Of a DNA stretch of 64,000 nt, positions 1-9,882 are shown piece by piece. The notes under the pieces are model-generated. The model had not been told where the DNA came from. It made no database searches and saw nothing but the letters and a program-made list of their open reading frames with translations. Numbering within the stretch: position 1 is the first letter of the stretch; each line of letters opens with the position of its first letter. Position numbers and translations under genes: made by a program. The stretch comes from Variovorax paradoxus B4 (GTDB lineage: Bacteria > Pseudomonadota > Gammaproteobacteria > Burkholderiales > Burkholderiaceae_C), in NCBI RefSeq assembly GCF_000463015.1, contig NC_022247.1, positions 2,108,001-2,172,000 of the forward strand. The letters are read 5' to 3'.

Positions 1-143
1 TGGCATGGGAGCATTACCGAACGATGGATGCCTCCAGGATCTTCGGCCAGGGCCGCGACCAGGTCAGCCAGCAGGTTCAAGGTCTGGCCTCGAAGGCCGC
101 CGAACAGCTGGGACTCTCGAAAGGCGCTTGCTGCGCCCGGTGA
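1..143 (+). CDS. arsI: ArsI/CadI family metalloenzyme, C-terminal fragment (5' end outside window)
   Basis: Only the last 46 codons are present; the frame is open from base 3 to a TGA at 141-143. The fragment begins AWEHYRTMDAS, which resembles the end of the vicinal-oxygen-chelate domain of ArsI/CadI proteins, and it finishes with a Cys pair (GACCAR) like the cysteine-rich tail of that family. ArsI is a C-As lyase that cleaves trivalent methyl- and aryl-arsenicals; CadI relatives are induced by cadmium. The position directly upstream of two arsC genes and arsB supports the call. It rests on a short tail and context, so another metal-binding protein is possible. Confidence 0.6.
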   Translation, partial: AWEHYRTMDASRIFGQGRDQVSQQVQGLASKAAEQLGLSKGACCAR

Positions 144-189
144 CGCTCAGCCGTCGCCCGCGCATCCATCAACCTGCAATCTCAACATC

Positions 190-684
190 ATGACCGACCG
201 AAAACACAACGTCCTGTTCATCTGCACTGGCAACTCCGCCCGCTCGATCCTGGCCGAGGGCATCCTCGAGCAGTTGGGCTCAAATCGCTTTGCCGCCTAC
301 TCGGCCGGCAGCCACCCCAAGGGCGCCGTGCATCCGTTGGCGCTGGCCACGTTGCGCCAGCTGCGCTACCGGGACACCGGCTACCGGAGCAAGAGCTGGG
401 GCGAATACGCCAAGGACGACGCGGCTCAGATGGATTTTGTGATCACCGTCTGCGACCAGGCCGCCGGCGAGGTCTGTCCCATCTGGCCAGGCCAACCCAT
501 CACCGCCCATTGGGGACTGCCCGACCCAGCTGCCGTCGAAGGCTCGGATGAGATCAAGCACCGCGCCTTCATGGACGCCGCCGTCACGCTCAAGCGCCGG
601 ATCGAGTTCCTTCTCTCGCTACCCCTGGCCAAGCTCGAGACCCTGGCCATCCAGCGCGAAGTGCGCGACATCGGAACCCGCTGA
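190..684 (+). CDS. arsC: Arsenate reductase ArsC, low-molecular-weight phosphatase fold (copy 1)
   Basis: This 164-residue protein should reduce arsenate to arsenite in the cytoplasm so that ArsB can export it. The phosphatase P-loop is at the N-terminus (Cys12 to Arg18, CTGNSARS). Cys88 and Cys96 flank the CDxxxxExCPxWP segment typical of arsenate reductases of this fold, and an Asp in the HWGLPDP loop is the likely general acid. ATG190 is chosen because the P-loop starts a few residues later, as in the family; an upstream in-frame extension has no family likeness. One base separates the stop from the next arsC start, so the two are probably co-translated. Confidence 0.9.
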   Translation: MTDRKHNVLFICTGNSARSILAEGILEQLGSNRFAAYSAGSHPKGAVHPLALATLRQLRYRDTGYRSKSWGEYAKDDAAQMDFVITVCDQAAGEVCPIWPGQPITAHWGLPDPAAVEGSDEIKHRAFMDAAVTLKRRIEFLLSLPLAKLETLAIQREVRDIGTR

Positions 685-685
685 C

Positions 686-1171
686 ATGACGACGAATATC
701 CTGATCCTCTGCACTCACAACTCGGCACGCAGCGTGCTGGCGGAGGGCATGTTCAATCACTGGGCGCAAGAACTGGGTGTCGACGCGCGGGCCTACAGTG
801 CCGGCAGCGCGCCCAGCGGCCGCATCAATCCGATGGCGATCGAAGTGCTCCAGAACGCGGGCATCGACACGTCGAGCTACCGCAGCAAGAGTTGGGACGA
901 ATTCACGCAGGCCGGTGCGCCCACCATGCGGGTGGTCATCACCGTCTGCGACAGCGCCGCGCAGGAAACCTGCCCCTATTGGCCCGGCTCACCTGTGAAG
1001 ATTCATTGGGGGTACCCGGATCCGTCCAATGTCGGGACGAACGCGGACGAGAAGCGGGAGGCCTTCGAATCCACCCGCCAGGCCATCGGCGAACGGATGC
1101 GCAAGCTGGCGCAAGTGCCCTTCGACACGCTGGATGACACGCAGCTGCGCGCAACCCTCGAAGCCATCTGA
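686..1171 (+). CDS. arsC: Arsenate reductase ArsC, low-molecular-weight phosphatase fold (copy 2)
   Basis: A 161-residue paralog of the preceding gene. Its P-loop runs from Cys9 to Arg15 (CTHNSARS), and the second redox pair, Cys88 and Cys96, sits in CDSAAQETCPYWP. It should carry out the same arsenate-to-arsenite reduction, probably drawing electrons from thioredoxin or a glutathione system. The two copies differ over much of their length, so this is an old duplication. ATG686 starts one base after the previous stop, and arsB begins about 90 bases downstream. Confidence 0.9.
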   Translation: MTTNILILCTHNSARSVLAEGMFNHWAQELGVDARAYSAGSAPSGRINPMAIEVLQNAGIDTSSYRSKSWDEFTQAGAPTMRVVITVCDSAAQETCPYWPGSPVKIHWGYPDPSNVGTNADEKREAFESTRQAIGERMRKLAQVPFDTLDDTQLRATLEAI

Positions 1172-1258
1172 TCCACAACGGCTCGATTTCCGACCTCATG
1201 CAGCGGGCCGGCAGTGCCCGCCTGTGCATCGCCAATTCAAACCAAGAAAAACTCTCCA

Positions 1259-2545
<1,287 letters not shown>

Positions 2546-2580
2546 AGCGAACCATCCACCCTCCACACGCTTGAGATCTC

Positions 2581-3012
2581 ATGAGCGACGTCACCATCTA
2601 TCACAATCCCGCCTGCGGCACGTCCCGGAACGTGCTCGCGCTGATCCGCAACACGGGCGAGGAGCCCACGGTCATCGAGTACCTGAAGACGCCGCCCGAT
2701 CGGGCCACGCTGAAGCAGTTGATCGCGGCGATGGGCACGCCGGTGCGCGACGTCCTGCGTCAGAAGGGAACGCCGTACGACGAGCTGGGCCTCGACGATC
2801 CGAAGTGGACCGACGACCAGCTGATCGACTTCATGCTGCAGCATCCGATCCTCATCAACCGGCCGATCGTGGTGACGCCAATCGGCACGCGTCTGTGCCG
2901 CCCCTCCGAAGCGGTGCTCGACATCCTGCCGCGTCCCCAACAGGGCGCGTTTTCCAAGGAAGACGGCGAAGCCGTGATCGATGCGAAAGGCCAACGTGTC
3001 GCTCAGTCCTGA
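2581..3012 (+). CDS. arsC: Arsenate reductase ArsC, glutaredoxin-coupled type
   Basis: A 143-residue protein of the thioredoxin-fold ArsC family, unrelated in fold to the two upstream arsC products. Catalytic Cys12 lies in [10 protein letters not shown]. Arg60, Arg94 and Arg107 fall at the same positions as the substrate-binding arginines of the E. coli plasmid ArsC. The enzyme reduces arsenate with glutathione and glutaredoxin. Its last 32 bases overlap the start of arsH, which points to translational coupling. Confidence 0.95.
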   Translation: MSDVTIYHNPACGTSRNVLALIRNTGEEPTVIEYLKTPPDRATLKQLIAAMGTPVRDVLRQKGTPYDELGLDDPKWTDDQLIDFMLQHPILINRPIVVTPIGTRLCRPSEAVLDILPRPQQGAFSKEDGEAVIDAKGQRVAQS

Positions 3013-3715
3013 ACTCCCCAACCTCGATCCCGAAGCCTTTCACGGGCCGGATCTGCAGCGCCTGCTTCCAACCGTGCGGGCGACACACGCGCCGCGCATT
3101 CTGCTGCTTTACGGCTCCGTGCGTGAACGCTCCTACAGCCGGCTCCTGACAGAAGAAGCGGCTCGGCTGCTGCGGAGGATGGGCGCTGAAACACGCATCT
3201 TCGACCCGCGTGGACTGCCCCTGCCGGACGGCGCGCCCGAGGATCATCCGAAGGTCCGGGAACTGCGCGATCTGGCGCAGTGGTCCGAGGGCATGGTCTG
3301 GTGCTCGCCCGAACGCCACGGCGCCATGACCGGGATCATGAAGGCACAGATCGATTGGATCCCGCTGTCGGTCGGCTCGGTGCGTCCCACCCAGGGCAAG
3401 ACGCTGGCGGTCATGGAGGTGTCGGGCGGCTCGCAGTCCTTCAATGCCGTGAACCAGCTGCGCGTGCTCGGCCGCTGGATGCGGATGATCACCATCCCCA
3501 ACCAGTCGTCGGTGGCCAAGGCTTTTCTCGAGTTCGAGGAAAACGGGCGCATGAAGCCCTCGCCGTACTACGAGCGCGTGGTCGACGTCATGGAAGAACT
3601 CGTGAAGTTCACGCTGCTCACGCGTGACTGCGCGGACTACCTGGTCGACCGTTACAGCGAACGGCGCGAGAGCGCGGAGGCCCTTTCGAAACGCGTCAAC
3701 CTGCGAAGCATCTGA
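2981..3715 (+). CDS. arsH: ArsH, NADPH-dependent FMN reductase / organoarsenical oxidase
   Basis: A 244-residue flavodoxin-like protein. The FMN phosphate-binding loop [12 protein letters not shown] (about residues 41-52) and the [20 protein letters not shown] stretch are ArsH hallmarks. ArsH oxidises trivalent methyl- and aryl-arsenicals to less toxic pentavalent forms and also acts as an NADPH:FMN reductase. Together with an ArsI-like enzyme upstream and ArsO downstream, it widens the operon to organic arsenicals. The start overlaps the glutaredoxin-type arsC, and the MFS gene follows after 14 bases. Confidence 0.93.
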   Translation: MRKANVSLSPELPNLDPEAFHGPDLQRLLPTVRATHAPRILLLYGSVRERSYSRLLTEEAARLLRRMGAETRIFDPRGLPLPDGAPEDHPKVRELRDLAQWSEGMVWCSPERHGAMTGIMKAQIDWIPLSVGSVRPTQGKTLAVMEVSGGSQSFNAVNQLRVLGRWMRMITIPNQSSVAKAFLEFEENGRMKPSPYYERVVDVMEELVKFTLLTRDCADYLVDRYSERRESAEALSKRVNLRSI

Positions 3716-3729
3716 GGGAGCAAGCCAAG

Positions 3730-4929
3730 GTGCAGAGCAGGACCACGACGACGGTGATGCTGGGGGTGGCGCAGACCCTGGCATGGGCATCGTCGTACTA
3801 CCTTCCTGCGGTCCTGGCCGGCGCCATCAGCAGGGACATCGGCACTTCGACCTCCACGGTCTTCGGTGCATTCTCGGTGGCGCTGCTTGTCGCGGCCGCG
3901 ATCGGGCCTTACTCGGGCCGGCTCATCGATCGCCTGGGTGGGCGACCGATTCTCATGGCCAGCAATCTGGTGTTCGCCGCCGGCCTGGCACTTCTGAGCC
4001 AAGCCGTCCACCCTGGCCACGTCTTTGCAGCCTGGGCCTTGATGGGCCTGGCAATGGGCAGCGGCCTCTACGAAGCCGCCTTCGCCACCGTGGTGCGCCT
4101 GCACGGCCAGAACGCGCGCAGAGCCATCACCGGCATCACGCTGTTCGCAGGCTTTGCGAGCACCGTGGGGTGGCCGCTGTCGGCCTACCTGGAAAGCACG
4201 GTGGGATGGCGCGGCGCCTGTCTTGCGTGGGCCGCGTTGCATCTGGTGGTCGGCCTGCCGCTCAATGCGCTGTTGCCTCGCGCTTCCCGCGCCGATTCGG
4301 CATCGAAGGAGACCGCGACCTCCGAGAAGGACGCCGGCCCCGGTCTCGCGCCCGCGCAACAGCGCCGTGCCGCAGTCCTGATGGCCTATGTGTTTGCAGT
4401 GACCTGGTTCATCAGCACGGCCATGGCCGCGCACCTGCCCGAGCTGCTGCTGGCCAGCGGCGCCACGCTCGCCGCGGCAGTGGGAATTGCCGCGCTGGTC
4501 GGGCCGGCGCAGGTGGCGGGACGGCTGATCGAGTTCACATTTCTGAAGCGCGCGCACCCCTTGCTGTCGGCCAGGCTGGCCACGCTGGCGCATCCGCTGG
4601 GCGCACTTTGTCTTGGCCTGTTCGGCACCTCGGCCGCCGCTGCCTTCGCTGTGCTCCACGGCTTGGGCAACGGCATTCTGACCATCGCCATCGGGACGCT
4701 TCCGCTCCTGATCTTCGGCGCCAAGGGCTACGGCCAGCGACAGGGGTTTCTGATGGTGCCGGCACGCCTCGTGCAGGCGGCCGCGCCATTCCTGTTCGGC
4801 ATGGCCGTGGAGCGGTGGGGCGACGGTGCGCTGTGGTTTTCCGCCGGACTCGGCCTGTCCGCCTGCCTTGCGCTGGTGATCATGACCACCAGCATCAGGA
4901 CGGCTCCGCATGCCGCGGAGGCGCATTGA
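3730..4929 (+). CDS. MFS transporter of the arsenic operon
   Basis: A 399-residue protein with about 12 predicted membrane segments and an MFS loop after helix 2 (SGRLIDRLGGRP). The start is GTG3730, which follows GGGAGCAAGCC. It sits between arsH and arsO in the same strand and unit, so a role in exporting arsenite, an organoarsenical or another oxyanion is likely. MFS proteins in ars operons have been called ArsK or ArsJ. ArsJ is normally paired with a glyceraldehyde-3-phosphate dehydrogenase, which is absent here, so an ArsK-like role fits better, but the substrate cannot be read from sequence. Confidence 0.8.
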   Translation: MQSRTTTTVMLGVAQTLAWASSYYLPAVLAGAISRDIGTSTSTVFGAFSVALLVAAAIGPYSGRLIDRLGGRPILMASNLVFAAGLALLSQAVHPGHVFAAWALMGLAMGSGLYEAAFATVVRLHGQNARRAITGITLFAGFASTVGWPLSAYLESTVGWRGACLAWAALHLVVGLPLNALLPRASRADSASKETATSEKDAGPGLAPAQQRRAAVLMAYVFAVTWFISTAMAAHLPELLLASGATLAAAVGIAALVGPAQVAGRLIEFTFLKRAHPLLSARLATLAHPLGALCLGLFGTSAAAAFAVLHGLGNGILTIAIGTLPLLIFGAKGYGQRQGFLMVPARLVQAAAPFLFGMAVERWGDGALWFSAGLGLSACLALVIMTTSIRTAPHAAEAH

Positions 4930-4950
4930 AACCGGTGGCCTGACAGTCGA

Positions 4951-6000
4951 ATGACCTACGACGTGATCATCATCGGCGGTGGCCAGGCGGCGCTCTCGGT
5001 GGCGTACTTCCTGCGACGTACGCAACGCTCGTTCCTGATTCTGGACGCCGAAGAACGCGGCGGCGGCGCCTGGCAGCACGGATGGGATTCATTGCGTCTG
5101 TTTTCACCGGCGGCTTGGAGTTCGATCGCGGGGTGGCCAATGCCGAGCGCAGGTACAACCTATCCCGGTCGCGACCATGTGGTGAATTACCTGCGGGACT
5201 ACGAAAAGCGCTACGCACTCCCGATCGAGCGGCCGGTATTCGTATCCTCGATCACGCGCGATGCGCGGGGCTTCAGCGTGCAGGCCGCCGGCAGGACCTG
5301 GACGGCGCGAACGGTCGTCAGCGCAACGGGCACTTGGCGCAAACCTTTCATGCCCGTCTATCCGGGCATGCAGGATTTCGCCGGCCGCCAGCTCCACTCG
5401 GCGCACTACCGGAGTCCGGACGAATTCAGGGGCCAGCGGATCATGATCGTGGGCGGTGGAAACTCCGGTGCGCAGATCCTGGCCGAAGTGTCGCTCTCGG
5501 CAGACGAGACCGTGTGGGTCACGGAAGACGAGCCCACCTTTCTGCCAGATGACGTGGACGGCCGTGTGCTGTTCGAGCGTGCGACGGCGCGATGGCGTGC
5601 GCTGCAGGAAGGGCGAAGCATCGATGCGCTTCCTGGCGGATTCGGCGACATCGTCATGGTGCCGCCGGTGATGGACGCCCGTGCACGCGGGGTGCTGTCG
5701 TCCGTCAGACCTTTCCGTCGGATGACGTCCGAAGGCGCACTCTGGGACGACGGCACCGTTCGCGAATTCGATGCGGTGATCTGGTGCACAGGCTTTCGCG
5801 CGGCGTTGGACCATCTCATACCGCTCGACGCTGTCGAAGACGGAAGGGTCCCTGTCACCGGGACTTGCTCGCGAGATGTACCCGGACTCTGGCTGGTGGG
5901 CTATGGAGAATGGACCGGGCCGGCGTCGGCAACGCTCATCGGGGTGATGCGCACCGCAAGAAGCACAGCGGCCGAGGTCGACGAGTCCCTAAGAAGCTGA
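4951..6000 (+). CDS. arsO: ArsO-type flavin-containing monooxygenase
   Basis: A 349-residue FAD/NADPH oxidoreductase. The FAD dinucleotide fold is at the N-terminus ([11 protein letters not shown], residues 5-15) and a second NADPH-type glycine motif ([10 protein letters not shown]) lies near residue 168. A terminal FAD-binding block ([15 protein letters not shown]) is also present. Proteins of this type are repeatedly encoded in ars operons and are named ArsO; their exact reaction is not well settled. It is the last gene of the arsenic unit, 21 bases after the MFS stop. Confidence 0.82.
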   Translation: MTYDVIIIGGGQAALSVAYFLRRTQRSFLILDAEERGGGAWQHGWDSLRLFSPAAWSSIAGWPMPSAGTTYPGRDHVVNYLRDYEKRYALPIERPVFVSSITRDARGFSVQAAGRTWTARTVVSATGTWRKPFMPVYPGMQDFAGRQLHSAHYRSPDEFRGQRIMIVGGGNSGAQILAEVSLSADETVWVTEDEPTFLPDDVDGRVLFERATARWRALQEGRSIDALPGGFGDIVMVPPVMDARARGVLSSVRPFRRMTSEGALWDDGTVREFDAVIWCTGFRAALDHLIPLDAVEDGRVPVTGTCSRDVPGLWLVGYGEWTGPASATLIGVMRTARSTAAEVDESLRS

Positions 6001-6112
6001 ACGGATGCGCGTCTGTCGCGTGCGCGGAACCAGAGTGGGTCGGTAGAGAACATTGATCGTCCAACTCGTGCGAGGCCGGCAGCGAATGCCTACGACGACA
6101 ACGCACAGCACT

Positions 6113-7171
6113 TCACCTCTCGACGGACTGACCCCGCGGTAGCTCGATGCTCGCTCTCAACCCTGCGCCCGGGCGATTTTCGAGAATCAACCGCCCACCG
6201 TGATAGGCCGCTGCGTCACGCGCGATGGCAAGGCCTAGTCCTACTCCTCCGCTCTCGAGGCTACGCGACGAGTCCAATCGAACAAAGGGTTCGACAACGC
6301 GCGTCAAGTCTGCGCCGGGTATGCCGGGCCCGTTGTCTTCAATCACCACGCGGACCGTACTTGGAGAGTCGTCGATTCGGACTTCCACCGTATCACCGTG
6401 GACTGCGGCGTTGTCGATCAGATTGACCACCGCACGCTTCAGTATCGACAGCTTTCCGACGTAGGGAGCCGATGGGACGCGCCTCAACCCCGACGATGGC
6501 ACGAGACGGACCTTTCGTCCCAGAGCCTGCTCATCCTCGACAATGCTGGACAACAGCGCCTCCATGTTGATTGGCTGGAGGGGTTCGGCATCCTCAAGCC
6601 CACCCAGATAGGACAACACGCTGTTGACCATGCTCCGCATCGCGTCGATGTCGGCATTGAGCTTGTTCTGCAAGCCTGGGTCCTCCACCAGTTCAGTGCG
6701 CAACCGCATACGGGTGAGCGGCGTGCGCAGGTCGTGGGAGACGGCTGCGAGCGCTCTGCCGCGCTCGACCACCAGTTGGCGCAGACGCCGCTGCATGAAG
6801 TTGAAGGCTTCTGCGGCCCGGCGTACCTCGGTCGGCCCGACTTCCTCCAGCGGCGCGGCGTTGAGGTCGTGCGCGAAGGCGGTCGCCGCCGCGGCCATCT
6901 GCTCCAGCGGCCGCGTCGCCCAGCGCACGGCCACCAGCGACACCACGACGACCGCGCCGAGGGTCAGCGACACGTGCCAGAGAAAGCGCAACGGCAACGC
7001 GTCGAAGGCTGGCATCCCAGGATGGACGCGCCCGGCCGCCATCATGGCCGAACGGTCCTGCAGATGCAGCACCAGGCTGACCACCTGCGCGACGAACAGG
7101 CCGAGCACGAGGATCAGCGTCATTCGCCCAGACAGCGAACGCGGCACTAACTTGATGAGTTTCAGGTGCAT
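6113..7171 (-). CDS. EnvZ-like sensor histidine kinase
   Basis: A 352-residue membrane kinase. Two membrane segments (about residues 17-37 and 64-83) enclose a short periplasmic loop of roughly 25 residues. A HAMP-like linker follows, then the H-box with His146 (AAVSHDLRTPLTR), an N-box (NLIDNAA), and the G-boxes DNGPGIP and GVGLGLAIA. The short loop suggests sensing within the membrane or through a partner protein. Its start overlaps the end of the response-regulator gene by 10 bases, so the pair is one operon. The divergent His/Met-rich secreted proteins are plausible regulon members. Confidence 0.92.
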   Translation of the reverse strand: MHLKLIKLVPRSLSGRMTLILVLGLFVAQVVSLVLHLQDRSAMMAAGRVHPGMPAFDALPLRFLWHVSLTLGAVVVVSLVAVRWATRPLEQMAAAATAFAHDLNAAPLEEVGPTEVRRAAEAFNFMQRRLRQLVVERGRALAAVSHDLRTPLTRMRLRTELVEDPGLQNKLNADIDAMRSMVNSVLSYLGGLEDAEPLQPINMEALLSSIVEDEQALGRKVRLVPSSGLRRVPSAPYVGKLSILKRAVVNLIDNAAVHGDTVEVRIDDSPSTVRVVIEDNGPGIPGADLTRVVEPFVRLDSSRSLESGGVGLGLAIARDAAAYHGGRLILENRPGAGLRASIELPRGQSVER

Positions 7172-7893
7172 GACGGCAAGCCCTCCACCGCAGCAGCCAA
7201 CACGTAGCCTTCGCCGCGCACGGTCTTGATCAGCCGGGCTTCGCGTCCGTCGTCCTGCAGTCGCTGGCGCAGGCGGCTCACCTGGACATCGATGGCGCGG
7301 TCGTAAGGCTCGGCTTCGCGGCCATGGATCAGTTCCACCAGTTGATCGCGATTGAGCACCCGGTTGGGGTGATCGAGCAGGATGCGCAGCAGGCGGTACT
7401 CGGCACCCGACAACGGCGTCACCACGCCATCGGGCCCCGTGAGCGCCCGGGTGGCGGTGTCGAGCTTCCAGCCGGCGAAGACCAGGCAGCGCTGGGTATC
7501 GGGCTTGAGGTTGGGCGGCAACGCACGCGTGCGACGCAGGATGCCTTTGATGCGTGCCAGCAACTCGCGCGGGCTGAACGGCTTGACCAGGTAGTCGTCA
7601 GCGCCCATCTCGATGCCGAGGATGCGATCCGTCTCCTCGCCGCGCGCGGTGAGCATCAAGACGGGCAGGTTCGACTTCGCGCGCAGGTCGCGGCACAGCG
7701 TCAGCCCATCCGCGTCGGGGAGCATCAGGTCCAGCACGACCAAATCGACAGCGTGCTTGTTCAGCACTTGCCACAGTTCCCGGCCGCTGGCGGCCGGCAC
7801 GGCGTCGAAACCATTGCGGGCCAGGTAATCCACCAGCAACTGCCGGATATCTGGGTCATCGTCGACGATCAGGATGCGGTCTTTGTGGTCCAT
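7162..7893 (-). CDS. OmpR/PhoB-family response regulator
   Basis: A 243-residue two-domain regulator. The receiver domain has the acidic pair at Asp11-Asp12, phospho-acceptor Asp55 (LVVLDLMLPD) and the conserved Lys in DDYLVKPFSPREL. The C-terminal winged helix ends in the usual VRGEGYVL turn. ATG7893 is preferred because it places the receiver at the N-terminus; the frame continues upstream without family likeness. It is transcribed away from the secreted protein gene at 8125, with about 230 bases of shared intergenic DNA that could hold its target sites. Confidence 0.93.
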   Translation of the reverse strand: MDHKDRILIVDDDPDIRQLLVDYLARNGFDAVPAASGRELWQVLNKHAVDLVVLDLMLPDADGLTLCRDLRAKSNLPVLMLTARGEETDRILGIEMGADDYLVKPFSPRELLARIKGILRRTRALPPNLKPDTQRCLVFAGWKLDTATRALTGPDGVVTPLSGAEYRLLRILLDHPNRVLNRDQLVELIHGREAEPYDRAIDVQVSRLRQRLQDDGREARLIKTVRGEGYVLAAAVEGLPSCT

Positions 7894-8124
7894 GGCATGA
7901 GCGTCGTCCCGTACCGGACTCGGACGCGGCGAGTTTTGTATCGTAGTGTTGCATGACCCCAATCCGGCGGTTGGCGATGCAATTCCATGCTTGGCAGCAA
8001 TCTACCGGAAGGGCCTCGCGCTTCCAATACGGGTCGTGGCCACATGCACGACATCGCGCAAGAGGTCATGTCAACGCCTTTCAACGCTGGAAGGTGCCCA
8101 CTCGGTTCAGCATGGAGACTCAAG

Positions 8125-8790
8125 ATGAAGCGTGCTCTCAAACTCTCAGTCGGCAGCATCGCCGCCGCGCTGGCGCTGGGTCTGACCGCGGCCACGGCGC
8201 TCGGTCAACCTTTTGGCGCGGGTCACGGCCCGATGCGTGGCATGGGCCAAGGCGTCGGGGCGGCCAGTCACGGCCGGATGGCCGGGCCGACCGCGATGCT
8301 GACGAAGCAGGATGCCGGATCGGCCGAAGACATGAACCTCGTGCACGACCTGCTGGCCAATAACACCAAGATCAAGCGCACTGTGACGATGCTGCCCGAC
8401 GGCATACGCACGGTCACCGAATCCGATGATCCGCAGGTTGCACAGGCCATCAAGGCTCATGTGGCCAGCATGTCGCAGCGACTGCAGGATGGGCGCGAGT
8501 TCAACATTTTCAGCGGCACCCTGCCGGTGCTGTTCGAGAACCGGGAAAAGATCGCCGCAAAAGTCGAAACGACCGAGAAAGGCGCAGTCGTCACTCGCAC
8601 CTCCACGGACGCCAAAGTGGTGGCCGCCCTGCAGGGACACGCCGGCGAGGTGACCGAACTGGTCCGCGATGGCATGGCGGCCATGCGCCGAGGCATGATG
8701 AGCCGCATCGCGATGGGCCCGGGCGGGATGGGTTCGAGCATGGGCCCCGGTTCTGACCGGCGCGGCGCGACGCCCGATCACACGCACTGA
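8125..8790 (+). CDS. Periplasmic Met/His-rich protein of unknown function
   Basis: A 221-residue protein with a clear signal peptide (MKRALKLSVGSIAAALALGL, cleavage likely after TALG). The mature N-terminus is rich in Gly, Met and His, and the C-terminus has repeated Met/Gly pairs and ends DHTH, which suggests soft-metal binding. The central part (about residues 75-185) carries DGIRTVTESDDPQVAQAI, which resembles a segment of the protein at 9115, so both look like members of one small periplasmic domain family. ATG8125 is chosen for the signal peptide. Metal sensing or buffering alongside the two-component pair is an inference; the function is unknown. Confidence 0.7.
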   Translation: MKRALKLSVGSIAAALALGLTAATALGQPFGAGHGPMRGMGQGVGAASHGRMAGPTAMLTKQDAGSAEDMNLVHDLLANNTKIKRTVTMLPDGIRTVTESDDPQVAQAIKAHVASMSQRLQDGREFNIFSGTLPVLFENREKIAAKVETTEKGAVVTRTSTDAKVVAALQGHAGEVTELVRDGMAAMRRGMMSRIAMGPGGMGSSMGPGSDRRGATPDHTH

Positions 8791-9114
8791 TCCGACCGCG
8801 AAAGGCGCCTGTCGCCGAGCAGGGCGGAGCCTCGGCGCTGCGCAATCTTGCCCATCCAGAATGCTCGCTCACTTCTCTTCGGCGAGCGACCGGAAGGCCA
8901 TTGCTTCCCTGGACCGGCGACGCGCAGGTCTTGCGACAGACGCATATCGCCATCGTTGTTTTGTCGGCCAGCGTAGCCATCGCCCCGCCGCCAAAAGGCG
9001 ATACAAGACGGATGCTCACGCAATCTCGTCCCTGGCCTTCGCTGATCGGATGGGCATTGGCACCGAACGCGTCCGCCGGTAGCACCTCGGGCCTCATTGA
9101 ATCGGAGAAACGCA
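8791..9114 (+). other. Intergenic stretch without a recognisable gene
   Basis: These 324 bases separate two related secreted-protein genes. Several short frames are open on both strands, but none has a ribosome-binding site, signal peptide or family likeness. A GGAGAAACGCA element just before 9115 is the ribosome-binding site of the next gene. No terminator or repeat was recognised. Confidence 0.5.
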
Positions 9115-9606
9115 ATGCATCAACTCGTCGCAGCCGCTGCAGCTGCCTTGATAGGGGTATCGGTTACTTCAGCGGCCGAGCCTGCGGTCACGACATCCCG
9201 GCAGGAGGACGTGGCCCACAAGGGGGCCTCGGTGATGCCCTTCGATCTGGCGCGCACGACCCACTTCTTCGACGACACCCCGGACGGTGGCGTCGAAACC
9301 ATCACGGCCAACGACCCGAAGGACGTGCGCCAGACCGCCCTCATTCGCTCGCATCTGGCGATCGAGGCAAGGCGCTTCGCCCGCGGCGACTTTTCTGACC
9401 CGGCGCGGATTCATGGGCAGGACATGGCTGGACTCACGGATCTGGCGCACGCTGGCGACAGGTTGCGGGTGTCGTATGCGAATGTTCCGGCCGGCGCACG
9501 CCTCACATTTGCGAGCGATGACCCTGCCGTGGTGACAGCCATCCACACCTGGTTCGCCGCCCAGCGTTCCGACCACGGCGCACATATGCATCTTCACCAC
9601 AAATAG
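9115..9606 (+). CDS. Small secreted protein related to the one at 8125
   Basis: A 163-residue protein with a signal peptide (MHQLVAAAAAALIGVSVTSA) and a His-rich tail (GAHMHLHHK). It has FDLARTTHFF, then DGGVETITANDPKDVRQTALI, and later FASDDPAVVTAIHTWF; the second block parallels DGIRTVTESDDPQV in the neighbour. Similar small proteins in public genomes are sometimes mislabelled aspartate carbamoyltransferase, but no catalytic motif of that enzyme is visible. ATG9115 has a good ribosome-binding site (GGAG, about 10 bases upstream). A periplasmic metal-binding role is an inference from composition and context. Confidence 0.7.
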   Translation: MHQLVAAAAAALIGVSVTSAAEPAVTTSRQEDVAHKGASVMPFDLARTTHFFDDTPDGGVETITANDPKDVRQTALIRSHLAIEARRFARGDFSDPARIHGQDMAGLTDLAHAGDRLRVSYANVPAGARLTFASDDPAVVTAIHTWFAAQRSDHGAHMHLHHK

Positions 9607-9711
9607 CGCGCAGCCTCGCAGGATCGGCCTTGCTTGATCCACGTCAATGTCTACCGCTGACGCGCCCGGATACTCGAGCGACCTGTTCGGCTTCGCCACG
9701 GAGATGTTTCG

Positions 9712-9882
9712 ATGAGATACGTTCCCAGTCCGGCTTTCGCGCTGCCGAAATCGCTGGCGTCGATCAGGATGGTCATCCTGGCCATCAGGTCGGACGCGAC
9801 CGCCGCGGGCACGAAGAGCAAAGGCGGGCGGCGGATCGAGCTTGGCGAGGGCGCCAACGGCGCAGCGCTGGGGCGCAAATGA
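9712..9882 (+). CDS. Possible 56-residue ORF coupled to the ABC ATPase gene
   Basis: A short frame starts at ATG9712 and ends in the ATGA that opens the ABC ATPase gene (9879-9882). GGAG lies about 7 bases upstream. The product would begin MRYVPSPAFALPKSLASIR and turn basic and Gly/Ala-rich toward the end; no signal peptide or known domain is seen. The start-stop overlap and ribosome-binding site argue for translation, perhaps as a coupling leader. It may equally be chance in GC-rich DNA. Confidence 0.3.
   Translation: MRYVPSPAFALPKSLASIRMVILAIRSDATAAGTKSKGGRRIELGEGANGAALGRK

Noticed and set aside
9115..9606. Aspartate carbamoyltransferase
   Set aside because: Public labels of this kind exist for similar small proteins, but the catalytic motifs and length of that enzyme are absent.
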